A stretch of 64,000 nucleotides of DNA, taken from Neptuniibacter victor (GTDB lineage: Bacteria; Pseudomonadota; Gammaproteobacteria; Pseudomonadales; Balneatricaceae). The stretch covers positions 434,001-498,000 of the forward strand of contig AP025763.1 in NCBI GenBank assembly GCA_027943745.1. Direction: 5' to 3'. Shown here piece by piece: positions 44,637-54,760 of the stretch (positions are counted from its first letter, which is position 1; each line of letters begins with the position of its first letter). The position numbers were made by a program, and so were the translations under genes. The notes beneath the pieces were generated by a model that searched no databases, had not been told where the DNA came from, and saw only the letters and a program-made list of their open reading frames with translations.

Positions 44637-45936
44637 TCGTTGGTATCACTTGTTGATACCTTTACTTTTGCTGTTCTTCCAACCTTTGTATGCGGCTCAG
44701 CCTCAAGGTTGGTATTACCCGCTTTTTTTTGATCGTGATCTCTGGCAAAACCAGAGGATTGATATTTATGGTCGCGTTCAAGCGGGTGTGCTGGCCAATG
44801 ATAATGGCTCGGATAATGTTTTCCCTACGGGTTTTTTTAATATTGACGAAGGGTTCGCACTAAATAGGGCAGAAATTTTCGTTGAACGCCCTTTAAAAGC
44901 GACTTATGTGCCGCGAGTAGGCCCATTTCCTGGGCCTACTCTGAAAGAATGGGACTGGGGCTTTTTAATCCAAGGGCGATATGGGGAAGATTTTAGTCGT
45001 ACTTATGGTTTTGATGATGAGCTGAGTATTAATGAGGATAAGAGCAAAGTTGCCATCTTGCCTCAATGGTTTGTCAAAACGTATGCGCCACTAGGAGGGG
45101 GTACCACATTTCAATTTGGTACTTGGTTTACCAATATCGGTAATGAGATTGGTGCACCTATAGATCCCCCTAGCCCTTTCTATAGTCATCCTTATAGTAT
45201 GCTCTATGGGCCTTCAAAACATTTTGGGGGGCTGCTTTCCACGCGTTTACCTATCGCACCAAAAAATGGTTTGTGGGGCGTTGAAGTTGGGATCGTTCAA
45301 GGCTGGAATAATCTGCAAGACAACAATGATGATAAAAGCCTTATTACCGCACTTCAGTGGCGCAGCCCTGATATGCGAACGTGGATAGATTTCGAGAGCA
45401 TTTGGGGTAATGAACAATCTGAGAATGGGGTGACGGATCAGCGACCATTTGTCGCTGTTGATAGTAATAATGAGGCTCTGTTTCGGCAGTTTCATTCGTT
45501 AACTATTAGTCATCAGTTCGGCGAAATAAAAGATTGGCGTGTGGTATTAAATGCGGTTTATGGTGATCAGGAAGGAGGTGATGTCTCCGCAGGGGCGGGT
45601 AACCCTCCTGGGTTCTTAATTACCGAAGACAGTCAGTGGTATGGTGTAAACGGTTCTATTCTGTGGAAGATGAGAAAAGATCTTCAGTTGGGATTGAGAG
45701 CCGAGTGGTTTAAAGATAAAGATGGCGCCTATTTCCTCCTTCCTGAAGGGAGTTATAACGCTTGGACTGCAAATGTGTCATGGTATCCTGAAGCTTGGTT
45801 GCGTATTCGTCCAGAAATACGCTATGACCGATATGAAGGGCCAGGAAAGCCTTTCGCTGGGAAACTTCCTACATTATTCGCAGGTGAAGAGACAGAGCAG
45901 TGGCTATTTTCTATTGATGCCACACTGTTTTTATAA
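44629..45936 (+). CDS. outer-membrane beta-barrel porin-like protein
   Basis: A 435-aa protein with a signal peptide (MFNRWYHLLIPLLLLFFQPLYAAQ, split; cleavage probably after AA near residue 23) and many alternating aromatic/polar beta strands, ending in ...FSIDATLFL, close to the usual terminal aromatic of outer-membrane proteins. It resembles the BBP2/OmpL-like barrel group; exact family not certain. The ATG overlaps the parE stop by 8 bases and parC follows 29 bases later, so it appears to be translated within the parE-parC message. Confidence 0.78.
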   Translation: MFNRWYHLLIPLLLLFFQPLYAAQPQGWYYPLFFDRDLWQNQRIDIYGRVQAGVLANDNGSDNVFPTGFFNIDEGFALNRAEIFVERPLKATYVPRVGPFPGPTLKEWDWGFLIQGRYGEDFSRTYGFDDELSINEDKSKVAILPQWFVKTYAPLGGGTTFQFGTWFTNIGNEIGAPIDPPSPFYSHPYSMLYGPSKHFGGLLSTRLPIAPKNGLWGVEVGIVQGWNNLQDNNDDKSLITALQWRSPDMRTWIDFESIWGNEQSENGVTDQRPFVAVDSNNEALFRQFHSLTISHQFGEIKDWRVVLNAVYGDQEGGDVSAGAGNPPGFLITEDSQWYGVNGSILWKMRKDLQLGLRAEWFKDKDGAYFLLPEGSYNAWTANVSWYPEAWLRIRPEIRYDRYEGPGKPFAGKLPTLFAGEETEQWLFSIDATLFL

Positions 45937-45965
45937 GAGATAATAAGTAGCGGTAACACGTAAAA

Positions 45966-48245
45966 ATGACGGTACAAACGACATTTGAAGATGGCCATGA
46001 ACGGCTAGCACTTAAAGACTTTACTGAGAAGGCGTACTTGGATTATTCCATGTACGTTATTCTTGATCGCGCCTTGCCACATATTGGCGATGGTATGAAA
46101 CCGGTTCAGCGCCGTATTGTTTATGCGATGTCAGAACTTGGCTTAAAAGCGACAGCTAAGTTTAAAAAATCCGCAAGAACAGTGGGTGATGTATTAGGTA
46201 AATTCCATCCACATGGTGATTCTGCGTGTTATGAGGCGATGGTGCTGATGGCGCAGCCATTTAGTTACCGTTACCCCTTAGTGGATGGGCAGGGCAACTG
46301 GGGCTCTCCTGATGATCCTAAATCGTTTGCAGCGATGCGTTATACCGAGTCTCGCCTAGCCGCTTATGCTGAAGTATTACTTGCTGAAGTAAAGCAGGGA
46401 ACGGTTGATTGGGTTCCCAACTTTGATGGCACGATTGATGAGCCAGCAATACTTCCTTCGCGCTTACCTAATGTATTGCTCAACGGTACAACGGGTATCG
46501 CAGTGGGTATGGCAACGGATATCTTGCCGCATAACCTGAATGAAGTAACGAGCGCGTGTATTCACCTGTTAGATAACCCGCGTGCGGATCTGGAAGAGAT
46601 CAGTGAATTTATTCCTGGCCCTGATATGCCAACGGATGCGGAAATTATCTCCTCTCCTAGTGATCTTAAACAGATCTATAAAACAGGACGTGGTTCTGTT
46701 CGCATGCGTGCGGTTTATATGAAAGAGCAGGGTGAGATTGTTGTAACTGCATTACCGCATCAAGTTTCAGGGGCTAAAATCCTGGAGCAGATTGCTGCTC
46801 AGATGCAGCAGAAAAAGTTACCGATGGTCAGTGATCTGCGTGATGAGTCAGACCATGAAAACCCTACGAGATTGGTGATTATTCCCCGTTCCAATCGAGT
46901 GGACGTAGAGCAGTTGATGGCTCATCTGTTTGCTTCAACCGATCTAGAGCGCACTTACCGCGTCAACATGAATATGATTGGTGTGGACGGTAAGCCTCAA
47001 GTTAAAAATCTACACCAAATTTTGGTCGAGTGGTTAGGTTGGCGTACGGGTATTGTACGTAAACGGCTACAACACCGTTTAGAAAAAGTTTTAGAAAGGT
47101 TACATATCCTTCAGGGTTTAATGGTCGCTTACCTCAATATTGATGAGGTTATTGCCATCATTCGTCACGAAGATGAACCGAAAGCTGAGCTGGTTAAACG
47201 TTTTGGTCTGACGGAGATTCAGGCAGATGCCATCCTTGATCTTAAGTTACGTCATTTAGCTAAGCTGGAAGAGTTCAAGATCCAATCTGAGCAAGATGAG
47301 TTAGATGCTGAGCGTAAAAAGCTTGAAGGTATTCTTGGTTCCGACAGCAAGATGCGTAAGCTGATTAAGCAAGAGCTTAAAGATGCCGCTGAACAATATG
47401 GAGATGAGCGCCGTTCACCAATCGTTTCACGCGATGAGGCTAAAGCCTTTAGTGAAAAAGATCTATTAACCTCTGATCCTGTTACGGTCGTTATCTCGAA
47501 ACAGGGCTGGATTCGCGCGGCTAAAGGGCACGATATTGATGCTGCCGGATTGAATTATAAGTCGGGTGATGCCTATAAGTTAGTGTGCAAGGGAAGGACA
47601 AATCAGCCAACTGTTTTGTTCGATACTACTGGACGAAGCTTTACGATTGAAACCCATAACTTGCCTTCAGCAAGGGGGCAGGGGGAGCCTGTCACGGGTA
47701 GGATCACTTTGCCAAAAGGATCAACTATTGATGCGGCGATTGCCGGAAAGGATAGTGATTGTGTATTAATGGCATCCGATGCGGGTTATGGATTTATTAC
47801 TAAAGTGGGTGATCTGACCAGTAAAACCAAGAATGGTAAAGCGGCATTAACCTTGCCGAAGAATGCAAAGATTTTATCGCCAATGCTCGTTAGCAATAAA
47901 GAGAAAAACTTACTGGCGGCGGTGACCAATGAGGGGCGTTTATTGGTATTCCCAGTGTCGGAATTGCCTGAGCTGGCAAGGGGCAAGGGAAATAAAATAA
48001 TCAATATTCCATCTGCTAGGGCGGCCTCTCGCGATGAGTTAGTGGTTGCGATCGCTATTTTCTCCGCTGAGGATACTCTGCTTGTGCATGCAGGGCGCCA
48101 GCATTTAAAGCTTAAACCTTCGGATATTGAGCATTATCAGGGTGAGCGAGGGCGTCGAGGAAATAAACTACCGCGAGGCTATCAGCGCGTGGATAACTTG
48201 GAAGTTGATCCAAGTAAGCAGGCTGAAGAGCCTGGAGAGGAGTAA
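45966..48245 (+). CDS. parC: DNA topoisomerase IV subunit A
   Basis: Breakage-reunion subunit of topoisomerase IV. The 759-aa protein has the winged-helix catalytic region with [11 protein letters not shown], the quinolone region [17 protein letters not shown] and tyrosine in RYTESRLA (about 124), then the coiled tower and a shortened beta-pinwheel C-terminal domain. It is shorter in the tail than GyrA and lacks a clear GyrA-box, supporting ParC. Confidence 0.96.
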   Translation: MTVQTTFEDGHERLALKDFTEKAYLDYSMYVILDRALPHIGDGMKPVQRRIVYAMSELGLKATAKFKKSARTVGDVLGKFHPHGDSACYEAMVLMAQPFSYRYPLVDGQGNWGSPDDPKSFAAMRYTESRLAAYAEVLLAEVKQGTVDWVPNFDGTIDEPAILPSRLPNVLLNGTTGIAVGMATDILPHNLNEVTSACIHLLDNPRADLEEISEFIPGPDMPTDAEIISSPSDLKQIYKTGRGSVRMRAVYMKEQGEIVVTALPHQVSGAKILEQIAAQMQQKKLPMVSDLRDESDHENPTRLVIIPRSNRVDVEQLMAHLFASTDLERTYRVNMNMIGVDGKPQVKNLHQILVEWLGWRTGIVRKRLQHRLEKVLERLHILQGLMVAYLNIDEVIAIIRHEDEPKAELVKRFGLTEIQADAILDLKLRHLAKLEEFKIQSEQDELDAERKKLEGILGSDSKMRKLIKQELKDAAEQYGDERRSPIVSRDEAKAFSEKDLLTSDPVTVVISKQGWIRAAKGHDIDAAGLNYKSGDAYKLVCKGRTNQPTVLFDTTGRSFTIETHNLPSARGQGEPVTGRITLPKGSTIDAAIAGKDSDCVLMASDAGYGFITKVGDLTSKTKNGKAALTLPKNAKILSPMLVSNKEKNLLAAVTNEGRLLVFPVSELPELARGKGNKIINIPSARAASRDELVVAIAIFSAEDTLLVHAGRQHLKLKPSDIEHYQGERGRRGNKLPRGYQRVDNLEVDPSKQAEEPGEE

Positions 48246-48251
48246 AGTAAA

Positions 48252-48860
48252 TTGATCAGGTCATTGTTGTTACTGTTAGTCGTTTTTAGCACAAGCTATG
48301 CGAGTGCAATGGAGTATTATTTAGTAACGGGTGACCAGGTTAATATCCGTAAGGGGCCGAGCCAAAAGTGGAAGGTTGTTGCTAAGGCGAGTAAAGACCA
48401 ATTAGTGTTGGAAACTCGCCGTGACGGTCTTTGGTCAGAAGTGTTCTTTCTTGATCAGCGCAAACGTAAAGTACTGGGTTGGATGGCAAATCAGTATTTG
48501 ACGCCTCAGTCCTTAGCTGTTGAAGCGACGCCTGATGCTGAGTTTGATATCGAAGTAATGGCTGAGAGCCCTGTCTGTACTAATCGTACGGTGGTGGGTG
48601 TCGGGTCGTTATGTTACTTAGATATCCATTTTAGATTGCAAAGTAAGGGCTCTGACAAGCGTAGGGTTGTTGTTAAATGTTGGGCTGACTTTGTTGCCCC
48701 TGGCAGTAAGGCGGTCACGCCTATCCAAACAAATAACAGCCAACCCTATCATCTAATTGGTGGCCGTGCTGAGGGGGTTATGCGTTTGAATGCGGGCCTT
48801 AAGCAGCATGTTGAGTCTAATAGCTTTAATGTGGCGTATTACAACTGTTCGGTAAAGTAG
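48252..48860 (+). CDS. periplasmic SH3-domain protein
   Basis: A 202-aa protein with a signal peptide (IRSLLLLLVVFSTSYASA, cleavage near residue 19), a bacterial SH3 domain (about 20-85: VTGDQVNIRKGPSQKWKVV...GWMANQYLTP) and a C-terminal domain with four cysteines (CTNRT, LCYLD, VKCWAD, YNCSVK) that may form disulfides. The start is TTG, supported by AGGAG overlapping the parC stop. Binding to cell-wall peptides is the usual guess for such domains. Confidence 0.8.
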   Translation: MIRSLLLLLVVFSTSYASAMEYYLVTGDQVNIRKGPSQKWKVVAKASKDQLVLETRRDGLWSEVFFLDQRKRKVLGWMANQYLTPQSLAVEATPDAEFDIEVMAESPVCTNRTVVGVGSLCYLDIHFRLQSKGSDKRRVVVKCWADFVAPGSKAVTPIQTNNSQPYHLIGGRAEGVMRLNAGLKQHVESNSFNVAYYNCSVK

Positions 48861-48971
48861 ATATATCCTTATTTTTTTGATGGTTATTGAAACCGCCGAC
48901 ACTATGGTTTAGTGTTTCATTTTTCAACTTTTTAAATCTTATACAGCAGATATGTGAGGCTGGTTAACGTC

Positions 48972-50207
48972 ATGGATGGACGTTTAATTCGTAAGCGCTT
49001 CGGTCGCAAAATTACTTTTTTAGCGGCATCAATTTCGATCGGTATTCTTTTGATGGGAGGGATTTTGCTCTACCTTTCGTCAGGCGTACGTGATGCTTGG
49101 AACAGTTATAGTGAAATCTCGGAAAGTCGTAACACCGCCCTTTCAGAGCTGCATCGGGCTATAGGTTATGGCGGATTTATACATAATTTTAAAAACTATG
49201 TATTACGGAAAGATGTTTCGCTATTGAATAAGCTGGACGAAGATCTCAGTAAAGCTTTTTTAGTTATTAATACATACTCCTCTCTAAATCTTAATTCCCA
49301 AGAGAAACTCTCTCTACAAATTATTAAAGCGACTTTTACACGCTACCAGGAAAATATCGATGTTGCTCGGTTTGCTATTGATAGTGGGGATTCAATAGAT
49401 GGTATTGATGCGCGTGTACGGGTTGATGATAGCCCGGCATTGACCGCTTTAGGTGTCATGCAGCAGGAAAATCATCGTTACAATAAAACCGTTTCTGGCG
49501 ATATGAATAAACAGATTAGTTTTTTGATTAATGTATTGCTTATCGGTCTCCTGGCGATGCCATTTGTTGTGTGGGCTGCATATCACTATCACGATGTGAT
49601 GAGTCGGTTTATTGCTTTGACAATTGAGAAAAAACAGGTAGATAAAGCCTTAGTTGATACGGCTGCTCAGGCCGCTGAAGCTGAGGAAAAGCATATAGAA
49701 ATGGCCTATGAAGCTTACCATTGTGAGTTAACAAGGGTGGCTAACCGTAAAGCGTTTATGAAAACCGGGCAGGTAATTCTTACTAATGCCAGGCAGCATA
49801 AAAAGTGTCTTTCAATATTGTTTGTTGATGTCGACGACTTTAAATTTATTAATGACACTTATGGTCATGATGTCGGTGATAAGGTCTTGGTAGAGGTAGC
49901 ATCTAGACTTAGCGTTGCTCTCAGAGAGGGGGATTTTGTAGCACGTATTGGTGGCGATGAGTTTGCCATGATTATCCAGTGCCCTGAAGCCGTTAATAAT
50001 TATGAGCGTTTAGCTGGGCGTCTGCTAGAAACCATGAACGAGAGTTATGAGCATCTTGCTGAAGGGCTGGAAGTGAGCTGTTCTGTTGGCGGTGCGTTTT
50101 ATCCTAAAGAAGGAGAGGATCTAGAAGGTCTGATACGAATAGCCGATGAGCGGATGTATAGCGTGAAGAAAAACGGCAAGAACGGCGTTTTTCTTCCTGT
50201 TTCTTGA
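48972..50207 (+). CDS. membrane diguanylate cyclase (GGDEF)
   Basis: A 411-aa protein with two membrane helices (about 14-38 and 184-205) enclosing a helical periplasmic sensor region, a short coiled coil, and a C-terminal GGDEF domain (about 245-405) with LFVDVDDFKFINDTYGHDVGD and intact RIGGDEFAM. No RxxD inhibitory site is obvious. ATG 48972 was preferred to an in-frame GTG at 48954. It converges with the next gene, 14 bases apart. Confidence 0.9.
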   Translation: MDGRLIRKRFGRKITFLAASISIGILLMGGILLYLSSGVRDAWNSYSEISESRNTALSELHRAIGYGGFIHNFKNYVLRKDVSLLNKLDEDLSKAFLVINTYSSLNLNSQEKLSLQIIKATFTRYQENIDVARFAIDSGDSIDGIDARVRVDDSPALTALGVMQQENHRYNKTVSGDMNKQISFLINVLLIGLLAMPFVVWAAYHYHDVMSRFIALTIEKKQVDKALVDTAAQAAEAEEKHIEMAYEAYHCELTRVANRKAFMKTGQVILTNARQHKKCLSILFVDVDDFKFINDTYGHDVGDKVLVEVASRLSVALREGDFVARIGGDEFAMIIQCPEAVNNYERLAGRLLETMNESYEHLAEGLEVSCSVGGAFYPKEGEDLEGLIRIADERMYSVKKNGKNGVFLPVS

Positions 50208-50221
50208 TCGTCGTTTAGTGG

Positions 50222-51859
50222 TTATCGCTTGAATATTTTGGTGAGCAAATGGTTCGCTTGTTTTTGCAAGAGAGCTTGATGGTTCGGTGTAATCTTTAGC
50301 AGAAGTACTTTATCTTCATCTTCTCTGCGTATCTCTGCATCTTCTAAGAGCGCCTTCTTAAGCAAAGGGGCTTCTGTTAATGCGGTATGGCTAATTAATT
50401 CATTACTTGCGGTGGTTCTGGTGAGGAAATGGGCTTCCTCTTTAACTAAGGTGTGCTTGTTGTGGTGCCCACGAGATAAAGACATTTGCAAACTTAGTAC
50501 GGGCTGGAAGCCTTTTATTCTTGACTGGTTAAAGCCTTTATAAAGCAAATTAAATAAAATAGCGGCACATAATGCGTTAACGCCGTGGCTGTCTTGATCA
50601 TCCCTAAGCTCAAAACGTAGCAAAATATCCCGGTTTTCGAGCTGCTCTACCTCACCGTTATAGATGCGTGCGACCTGCTTTGCTAAATGGAAGTAAACGT
50701 TGAGCAGTGTGGCTTTGTCATCACCATTCATGTTGTCTGAGCTGGCAGTGGTGCTGTCGATATAAAAAAGATAAATAGCATCTTGAGGAGCGAGAATTAA
50801 TTCTAATTCATCTTCAAATGAATAAAGGCCAAGCTGCACCTCCTCTCTGTCCGCCATCTCTTGTAGTGGGTTTTTTGTTTTTTGAATCTCTTCTTCGACG
50901 TGCTCAGGTATTTTTTCTTCAACGATAAATTGATCGGTTTTTATACTGCTTTTGTGTGGTTCTAAATCTTGAGGCTGATGTTCAAATTTTGGCATCTGAG
51001 GGGTGCTATCGTGCTCAGGTTTGAGTAGATCGACCAGCCTATCCGTATGAAGTGGCGTGCCACCTAGGGGGGGACTGCGATCGATAGCTGCTTCAGCCGT
51101 TGTTTGAGCAGGTCTTTGTTGATTATCTGCGGTCGCTACAATGGGGTCTGAATTCTCAGGGTCGCTATTGCTTGTATCCTCTGGTGCCCTTGAGGCAAAG
51201 GTAGAGGGATCTATTGTTTGTGTCGTGTCCGTAAATGCGGTTGCAGTTGAATCTTCGTCACTCTGAATGTTCGTTTCTTGTTGGATGGCGAGCGTTTCCG
51301 AAAAGCTGAGATCTGAGAAACGGCTATTGTTGTCGGCTGTATCATCTTGTGAAGCGGCGTGCTCTTTGCGTGAAAGGCTCCATAGCAAGGTAAGTGCAAG
51401 CAAAATGCTGCCTACGGCGATAATGGCCAGAGGCCATAATTGGCTACGCAGTAAACGCATGACAGGTTTTGAATCGAGCCAAAGCGTGACAGTGGCGATT
51501 GTCTTTTCTTGTTGGAGTATCCGTTGTTGTATCTTCTGTTCGCTGAGACTACCCGCTCTGGCAATGACAACGCCGGCCTGGTTCTGAATTTGTAAGCCGC
51601 TGATATAGGTAAGTTGATTCAATTCGTTGAGCAAATAATTCAAACTGACTCGGTCATTGGCTAATAATAGAGGGCGGATTAATAATTCGCTTTGTTGGGC
51701 TAATGAATTTCCGAGAATGTTAGTTTCGATCGCGGCTTGGCGAGTGCTGGATAGATGGATGTATATTGCGCTAATCGTAAGACCTATGAATAACACGAGC
51801 CCGACAAGAATCGTACGATTTCGTCTCAATGAATTGTTATGTTGGCGAGTGTAAATCAC
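50222..51859 (-). CDS. two-helix membrane protein with cyclase-like C-terminal domain
   Basis: A 545-aa protein. The N-terminal 165 residues (two membrane helices at about 18-36 and 140-160 around a short periplasmic domain, NSLAQQSELLIRPLLLANDR) resemble the SMP/AhpA/YtjB group. Residues about 170-340 are a polar, acidic, low-complexity linker. The last 200 residues (AIYLFYIDSTTAS, GEVEQLENRDILLRFE, ALCAAILFNLL, SLQMSLSRGHH) follow the order of class III nucleotide cyclase elements but without the metal aspartates, so I infer a degenerate, non-catalytic domain. The start is GTG with a weak binding site. It is divergent from proA. Confidence 0.7.
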   Translation of the reverse strand: MIYTRQHNNSLRRNRTILVGLVLFIGLTISAIYIHLSSTRQAAIETNILGNSLAQQSELLIRPLLLANDRVSLNYLLNELNQLTYISGLQIQNQAGVVIARAGSLSEQKIQQRILQQEKTIATVTLWLDSKPVMRLLRSQLWPLAIIAVGSILLALTLLWSLSRKEHAASQDDTADNNSRFSDLSFSETLAIQQETNIQSDEDSTATAFTDTTQTIDPSTFASRAPEDTSNSDPENSDPIVATADNQQRPAQTTAEAAIDRSPPLGGTPLHTDRLVDLLKPEHDSTPQMPKFEHQPQDLEPHKSSIKTDQFIVEEKIPEHVEEEIQKTKNPLQEMADREEVQLGLYSFEDELELILAPQDAIYLFYIDSTTASSDNMNGDDKATLLNVYFHLAKQVARIYNGEVEQLENRDILLRFELRDDQDSHGVNALCAAILFNLLYKGFNQSRIKGFQPVLSLQMSLSRGHHNKHTLVKEEAHFLTRTTASNELISHTALTEAPLLKKALLEDAEIRREDEDKVLLLKITPNHQALLQKQANHLLTKIFKR

Positions 51860-51944
51860 GGATTAAAATAAGCTCAAAATAGAATGCAGGTGCTGATAAT
51901 AACAGTTCATTAAGCCGAGTGTGAACATCAATTGTATTTGGGCC

Positions 51945-51973
51945 ATGACCGCGGGTTGTCTGGGGGGTATAAT
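51945..51973 (+). promoter_or_regulatory. sigma70 promoter of proA
   Basis: ATGACC (51945-51950) and a perfect TATAAT (51968-51973) are 17 bases apart. The start codon of proA follows 28 bases later. Confidence 0.6.
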
Positions 51974-52001
51974 GGTCGGCTTATTGATAGGAAGGACGGC
52001 T

Positions 52002-53258
52002 ATGAACGTACAAGAATACATGATCGAATTAGGCGAGAACGCACGTGATGCGGCTCGTTTAGTAGCAAAAGCAGACACTAACCTGAAAAATCAGGCGTTG
52101 CTGGCAATGGCTGATGCAATCGATAGTAGCCGACCGGCATTGCATGAAGCCAATGCTAAAGACCTTGAAAATGGTCGAAAAAATGGTTTGGATGCTGCCA
52201 TGCTTGACCGTTTAGAGCTTACGGACGCGCGAATTGATACGATGATTGAGGGGCTGCGCCAAGTTGCGACCTTGCCTGATCCTGTTGGCGCTATCAATGA
52301 CCTTAAGTACCTACCGAGTGGTATTCAAGTAGGTAAAATGCGTGTTCCACTCGGCGTGATTGGTATTATCTATGAGTCCCGACCTAATGTGACGGTCGAG
52401 GCGGCTAGTCTGTGCCTAAAATCGGGTAATGCCACTATTTTGCGTGGCGGCTCGGAAGCTATTAATTCTAATCAGGCTGTGGCTGCTTGCATTCAGGAAG
52501 GTCTTAAGCAGACCGGGTTGCCTGAAAATGCAGTACAAGTTGTTGAAACAACGGACCGCGAAGCCGTTGGTCAAATGATTACCATGCCTGAATATGTCGA
52601 TGTCATTGTTCCTCGTGGTGGTAAAGGGCTTATTGAACGTATTAGCCGTGATGCCAAAGTAACTGTTATCAAACATTTAGATGGTATCTGCCATGTTTAT
52701 ATTGATGAACAGGCTGATACAGGTAAAGCGGTTAATGTTGCACTGAATGCTAAGACGCACCGCTACGGTACTTGTAATACGATGGAAACGTTATTAGTAC
52801 ACACAGGTATTGCGGCTGAGGTGTTGCCTGAATTGTCAGAGCGCTATCAGGCAGCGGGTGTCGAATTACGTGGTTGCGAGCAAACTCGAGCATTATTACC
52901 TCTTATCAATGAGGCTAACGACGAAGATTGGGAAACAGAATACTTAGCGCCAATTCTTTCGGTTAAAATAGTTGCGGATATGGATGAAGCCATTCGTCAT
53001 ATCAACCGTTACGGTTCTCACCATACGGATTCAATCATTACTGAAAACTACACTAAATCACGTGCGTTCTTACGCGAAGTTGATTCTAGTTCGGTGATGG
53101 TGAATGCGTCGACTCGTTTCGCTGATGGTTTTGAATATGGACTAGGTGCAGAAATTGGTATTTCGACCGATAAAATTCATGCTCGAGGGCCGGTAGGTCT
53201 TGATGGCTTAACGTCAGAAAAATATGTCGTTTTAGGCGACGGCCACATTCGTCAGTAA
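52002..53258 (+). CDS. proA: gamma-glutamyl phosphate reductase
   Basis: Second step of proline synthesis: NADPH-dependent reduction of glutamyl 5-phosphate to the semialdehyde. The 418-aa protein has the aldehyde-dehydrogenase fold with [19 protein letters not shown] (split), [22 protein letters not shown] and the catalytic cysteine in [18 protein letters not shown] chose ATG 52002 after GGAAGGA, downstream of the promoter; an upstream in-frame start at 51921 lies before the promoter. nadD follows 6 bases after the stop. Confidence 0.96.
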   Translation: MNVQEYMIELGENARDAARLVAKADTNLKNQALLAMADAIDSSRPALHEANAKDLENGRKNGLDAAMLDRLELTDARIDTMIEGLRQVATLPDPVGAINDLKYLPSGIQVGKMRVPLGVIGIIYESRPNVTVEAASLCLKSGNATILRGGSEAINSNQAVAACIQEGLKQTGLPENAVQVVETTDREAVGQMITMPEYVDVIVPRGGKGLIERISRDAKVTVIKHLDGICHVYIDEQADTGKAVNVALNAKTHRYGTCNTMETLLVHTGIAAEVLPELSERYQAAGVELRGCEQTRALLPLINEANDEDWETEYLAPILSVKIVADMDEAIRHINRYGSHHTDSIITENYTKSRAFLREVDSSSVMVNASTRFADGFEYGLGAEIGISTDKIHARGPVGLDGLTSEKYVVLGDGHIRQ

Positions 53259-53264
53259 GCCAAA

Positions 53265-53915
53265 ATGGATAAGAATGCTTTTGTCTTTATGGGAGGGACT
53301 TTCGATCCCATTCATAATGGTCATTTAAGGACCGCTTTAGAGCTTCAGCAATGGATGGGTGTGGAGAGAGTTAATTTAATTCCCTCCAAAGAGCCCGTCC
53401 ATCGCAGTGCGCCAGGAAGAAGTGCAGAACAGCGTCTTCAAATGGTGGATTTAGCGGTGCAAAATGAGCCAGCCTTGCATGCGGATGCGCGTGAAGTTAA
53501 ATCGGCAAAGCCTTCATTCTCGTTGCATACCCTAGAATCGTTGAGGTATGAATTGGGTGGCGAGCGTCCTATCTGCATGATAATGGGGATGGATGCTTAT
53601 CAAACGCTTCCTACATGGCACGAGTGGGAGCGTTTTGTCGATCTTGCTCACTTGATTGTAGTGAGAAGGCCCGGTTATGACGTGCCCGAATGCGACACCC
53701 TAAAAAAATTTACAGCAAAACATGAAACGGAGAGCGTCTCGAAGGTGTTATCCACGCCTGCGGGTTTTGTGCTGTTTCATGAGCTGACTCCCCTAGGAAT
53801 TTCAGCTACCCAGATTCGTCAGACTATCGCTCGGGGTTTATCTCCGCGCTATCTTTTCCCAGATCAAGTTTGGCAGTATATACAAGATAACCGTTTATAC
53901 GGTTTAACTAATTGA
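53265..53915 (+). CDS. nadD: nicotinate-nucleotide adenylyltransferase
   Basis: Forms deamido-NAD from nicotinate mononucleotide and ATP. The 216-aa protein has FMGGTFDPIHNGHLRTA at the N-terminus (GTFDPxHxGH) and the C-terminal GISATQIRQ. It is within the proA-nadD-rsfS-rlmH-mrdA-rodA run. Confidence 0.96.
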   Translation: MDKNAFVFMGGTFDPIHNGHLRTALELQQWMGVERVNLIPSKEPVHRSAPGRSAEQRLQMVDLAVQNEPALHADAREVKSAKPSFSLHTLESLRYELGGERPICMIMGMDAYQTLPTWHEWERFVDLAHLIVVRRPGYDVPECDTLKKFTAKHETESVSKVLSTPAGFVLFHELTPLGISATQIRQTIARGLSPRYLFPDQVWQYIQDNRLYGLTN

Positions 53916-53924
53916 AGCGAAATA

Positions 53925-54257
53925 ATGCAAACTGAAAAAGTAATTAAAATTGTTCACAACGCCTTAGAAGATATGAAAGCCAAAGAGATCATTGATCTTG
54001 ATGTGCGTGGGCGATCTACTGTAACGGATTATATGATTATCGCTAGCGGTACATCTAAGCGCCATGTCGGCTCCATTGCAGAGGAAGTGATTATTAAGGT
54101 GAAAGAGGCTGGACTCCAACCTCTTGGATCTGAAGGACAAGGTGTCAGCGACTGGATTCTTGTCGACTTAGGGGACGTTGTTGTTCATGTAATGATGCCA
54201 GATGCCCGTGAGTTCTATGATCTTGAGCGCCTTTGGGGCGTTGATAAAGACGCATAG
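53925..54257 (+). CDS. rsfS: ribosomal silencing factor RsfS
   Basis: Binds L14 and blocks subunit joining under starvation. The 110-aa protein has the Iojap-family core: DVRGRSTVTDYMIIASGTSKRHV and EGQGVSDWILVDLGDVVVHVM, each split. It starts 9 bases after nadD. Confidence 0.95.
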   Translation: MQTEKVIKIVHNALEDMKAKEIIDLDVRGRSTVTDYMIIASGTSKRHVGSIAEEVIIKVKEAGLQPLGSEGQGVSDWILVDLGDVVVHVMMPDAREFYDLERLWGVDKDA

Positions 54258-54263
54258 CATTTT

Positions 54264-54731
54264 ATGAAGATACGTATTATCGCGATAGGTGGGAAAATGC
54301 CTGCCTGGGTAAACGAAGGCTATCGCGAGTATGAAAAAAGATTACCTTCCGACTTTCAAATAGAAATGGTTGAGTTGCCATTGGGTCACCGTGGCAAAAG
54401 CAGTGATATTGCCCGTGCTAAAAAGCAAGAAGGTGATCAGATGCTGGCGGCCATACCTAAGGGCGATCGTGTTATAGCGCTCGAAGTCTTAGGCAAAAAC
54501 TGGTCGACGGAACAATTGGCTGCTCAGGTAGAAGACTGGCGTATGGATGGCCGGAATATTAGCTTGCTGATTGGTGGGCCTGATGGGTTAGACAGTCGTT
54601 GTTCTGCATTGGCTGATCAGAAATGGTCGTTGTCAGCTTTGACGCTACCGCATCCCCTTGTAAGAGTGATGTTATCTGAGCAACTTTATCGAGCTTGGAC
54701 GGTCATACAAGGTCATCCTTATCATAAATAA
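54264..54731 (+). CDS. rlmH: 23S rRNA pseudouridine-1915 N3-methyltransferase RlmH
   Basis: SPOUT methyltransferase for helix 69 of 23S rRNA. The 155-aa length is exact for the family. [10 protein letters not shown] is the SAM-binding knot motif and the tail [16 protein letters not shown]...GHPYHK is conserved. It lies 6 bases after rsfS. Confidence 0.96.
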   Translation: MKIRIIAIGGKMPAWVNEGYREYEKRLPSDFQIEMVELPLGHRGKSSDIARAKKQEGDQMLAAIPKGDRVIALEVLGKNWSTEQLAAQVEDWRMDGRNISLLIGGPDGLDSRCSALADQKWSLSALTLPHPLVRVMLSEQLYRAWTVIQGHPYHK

Positions 54732-54760
54732 CGTTTCATAATTTAGAAGTACAAACGGAT

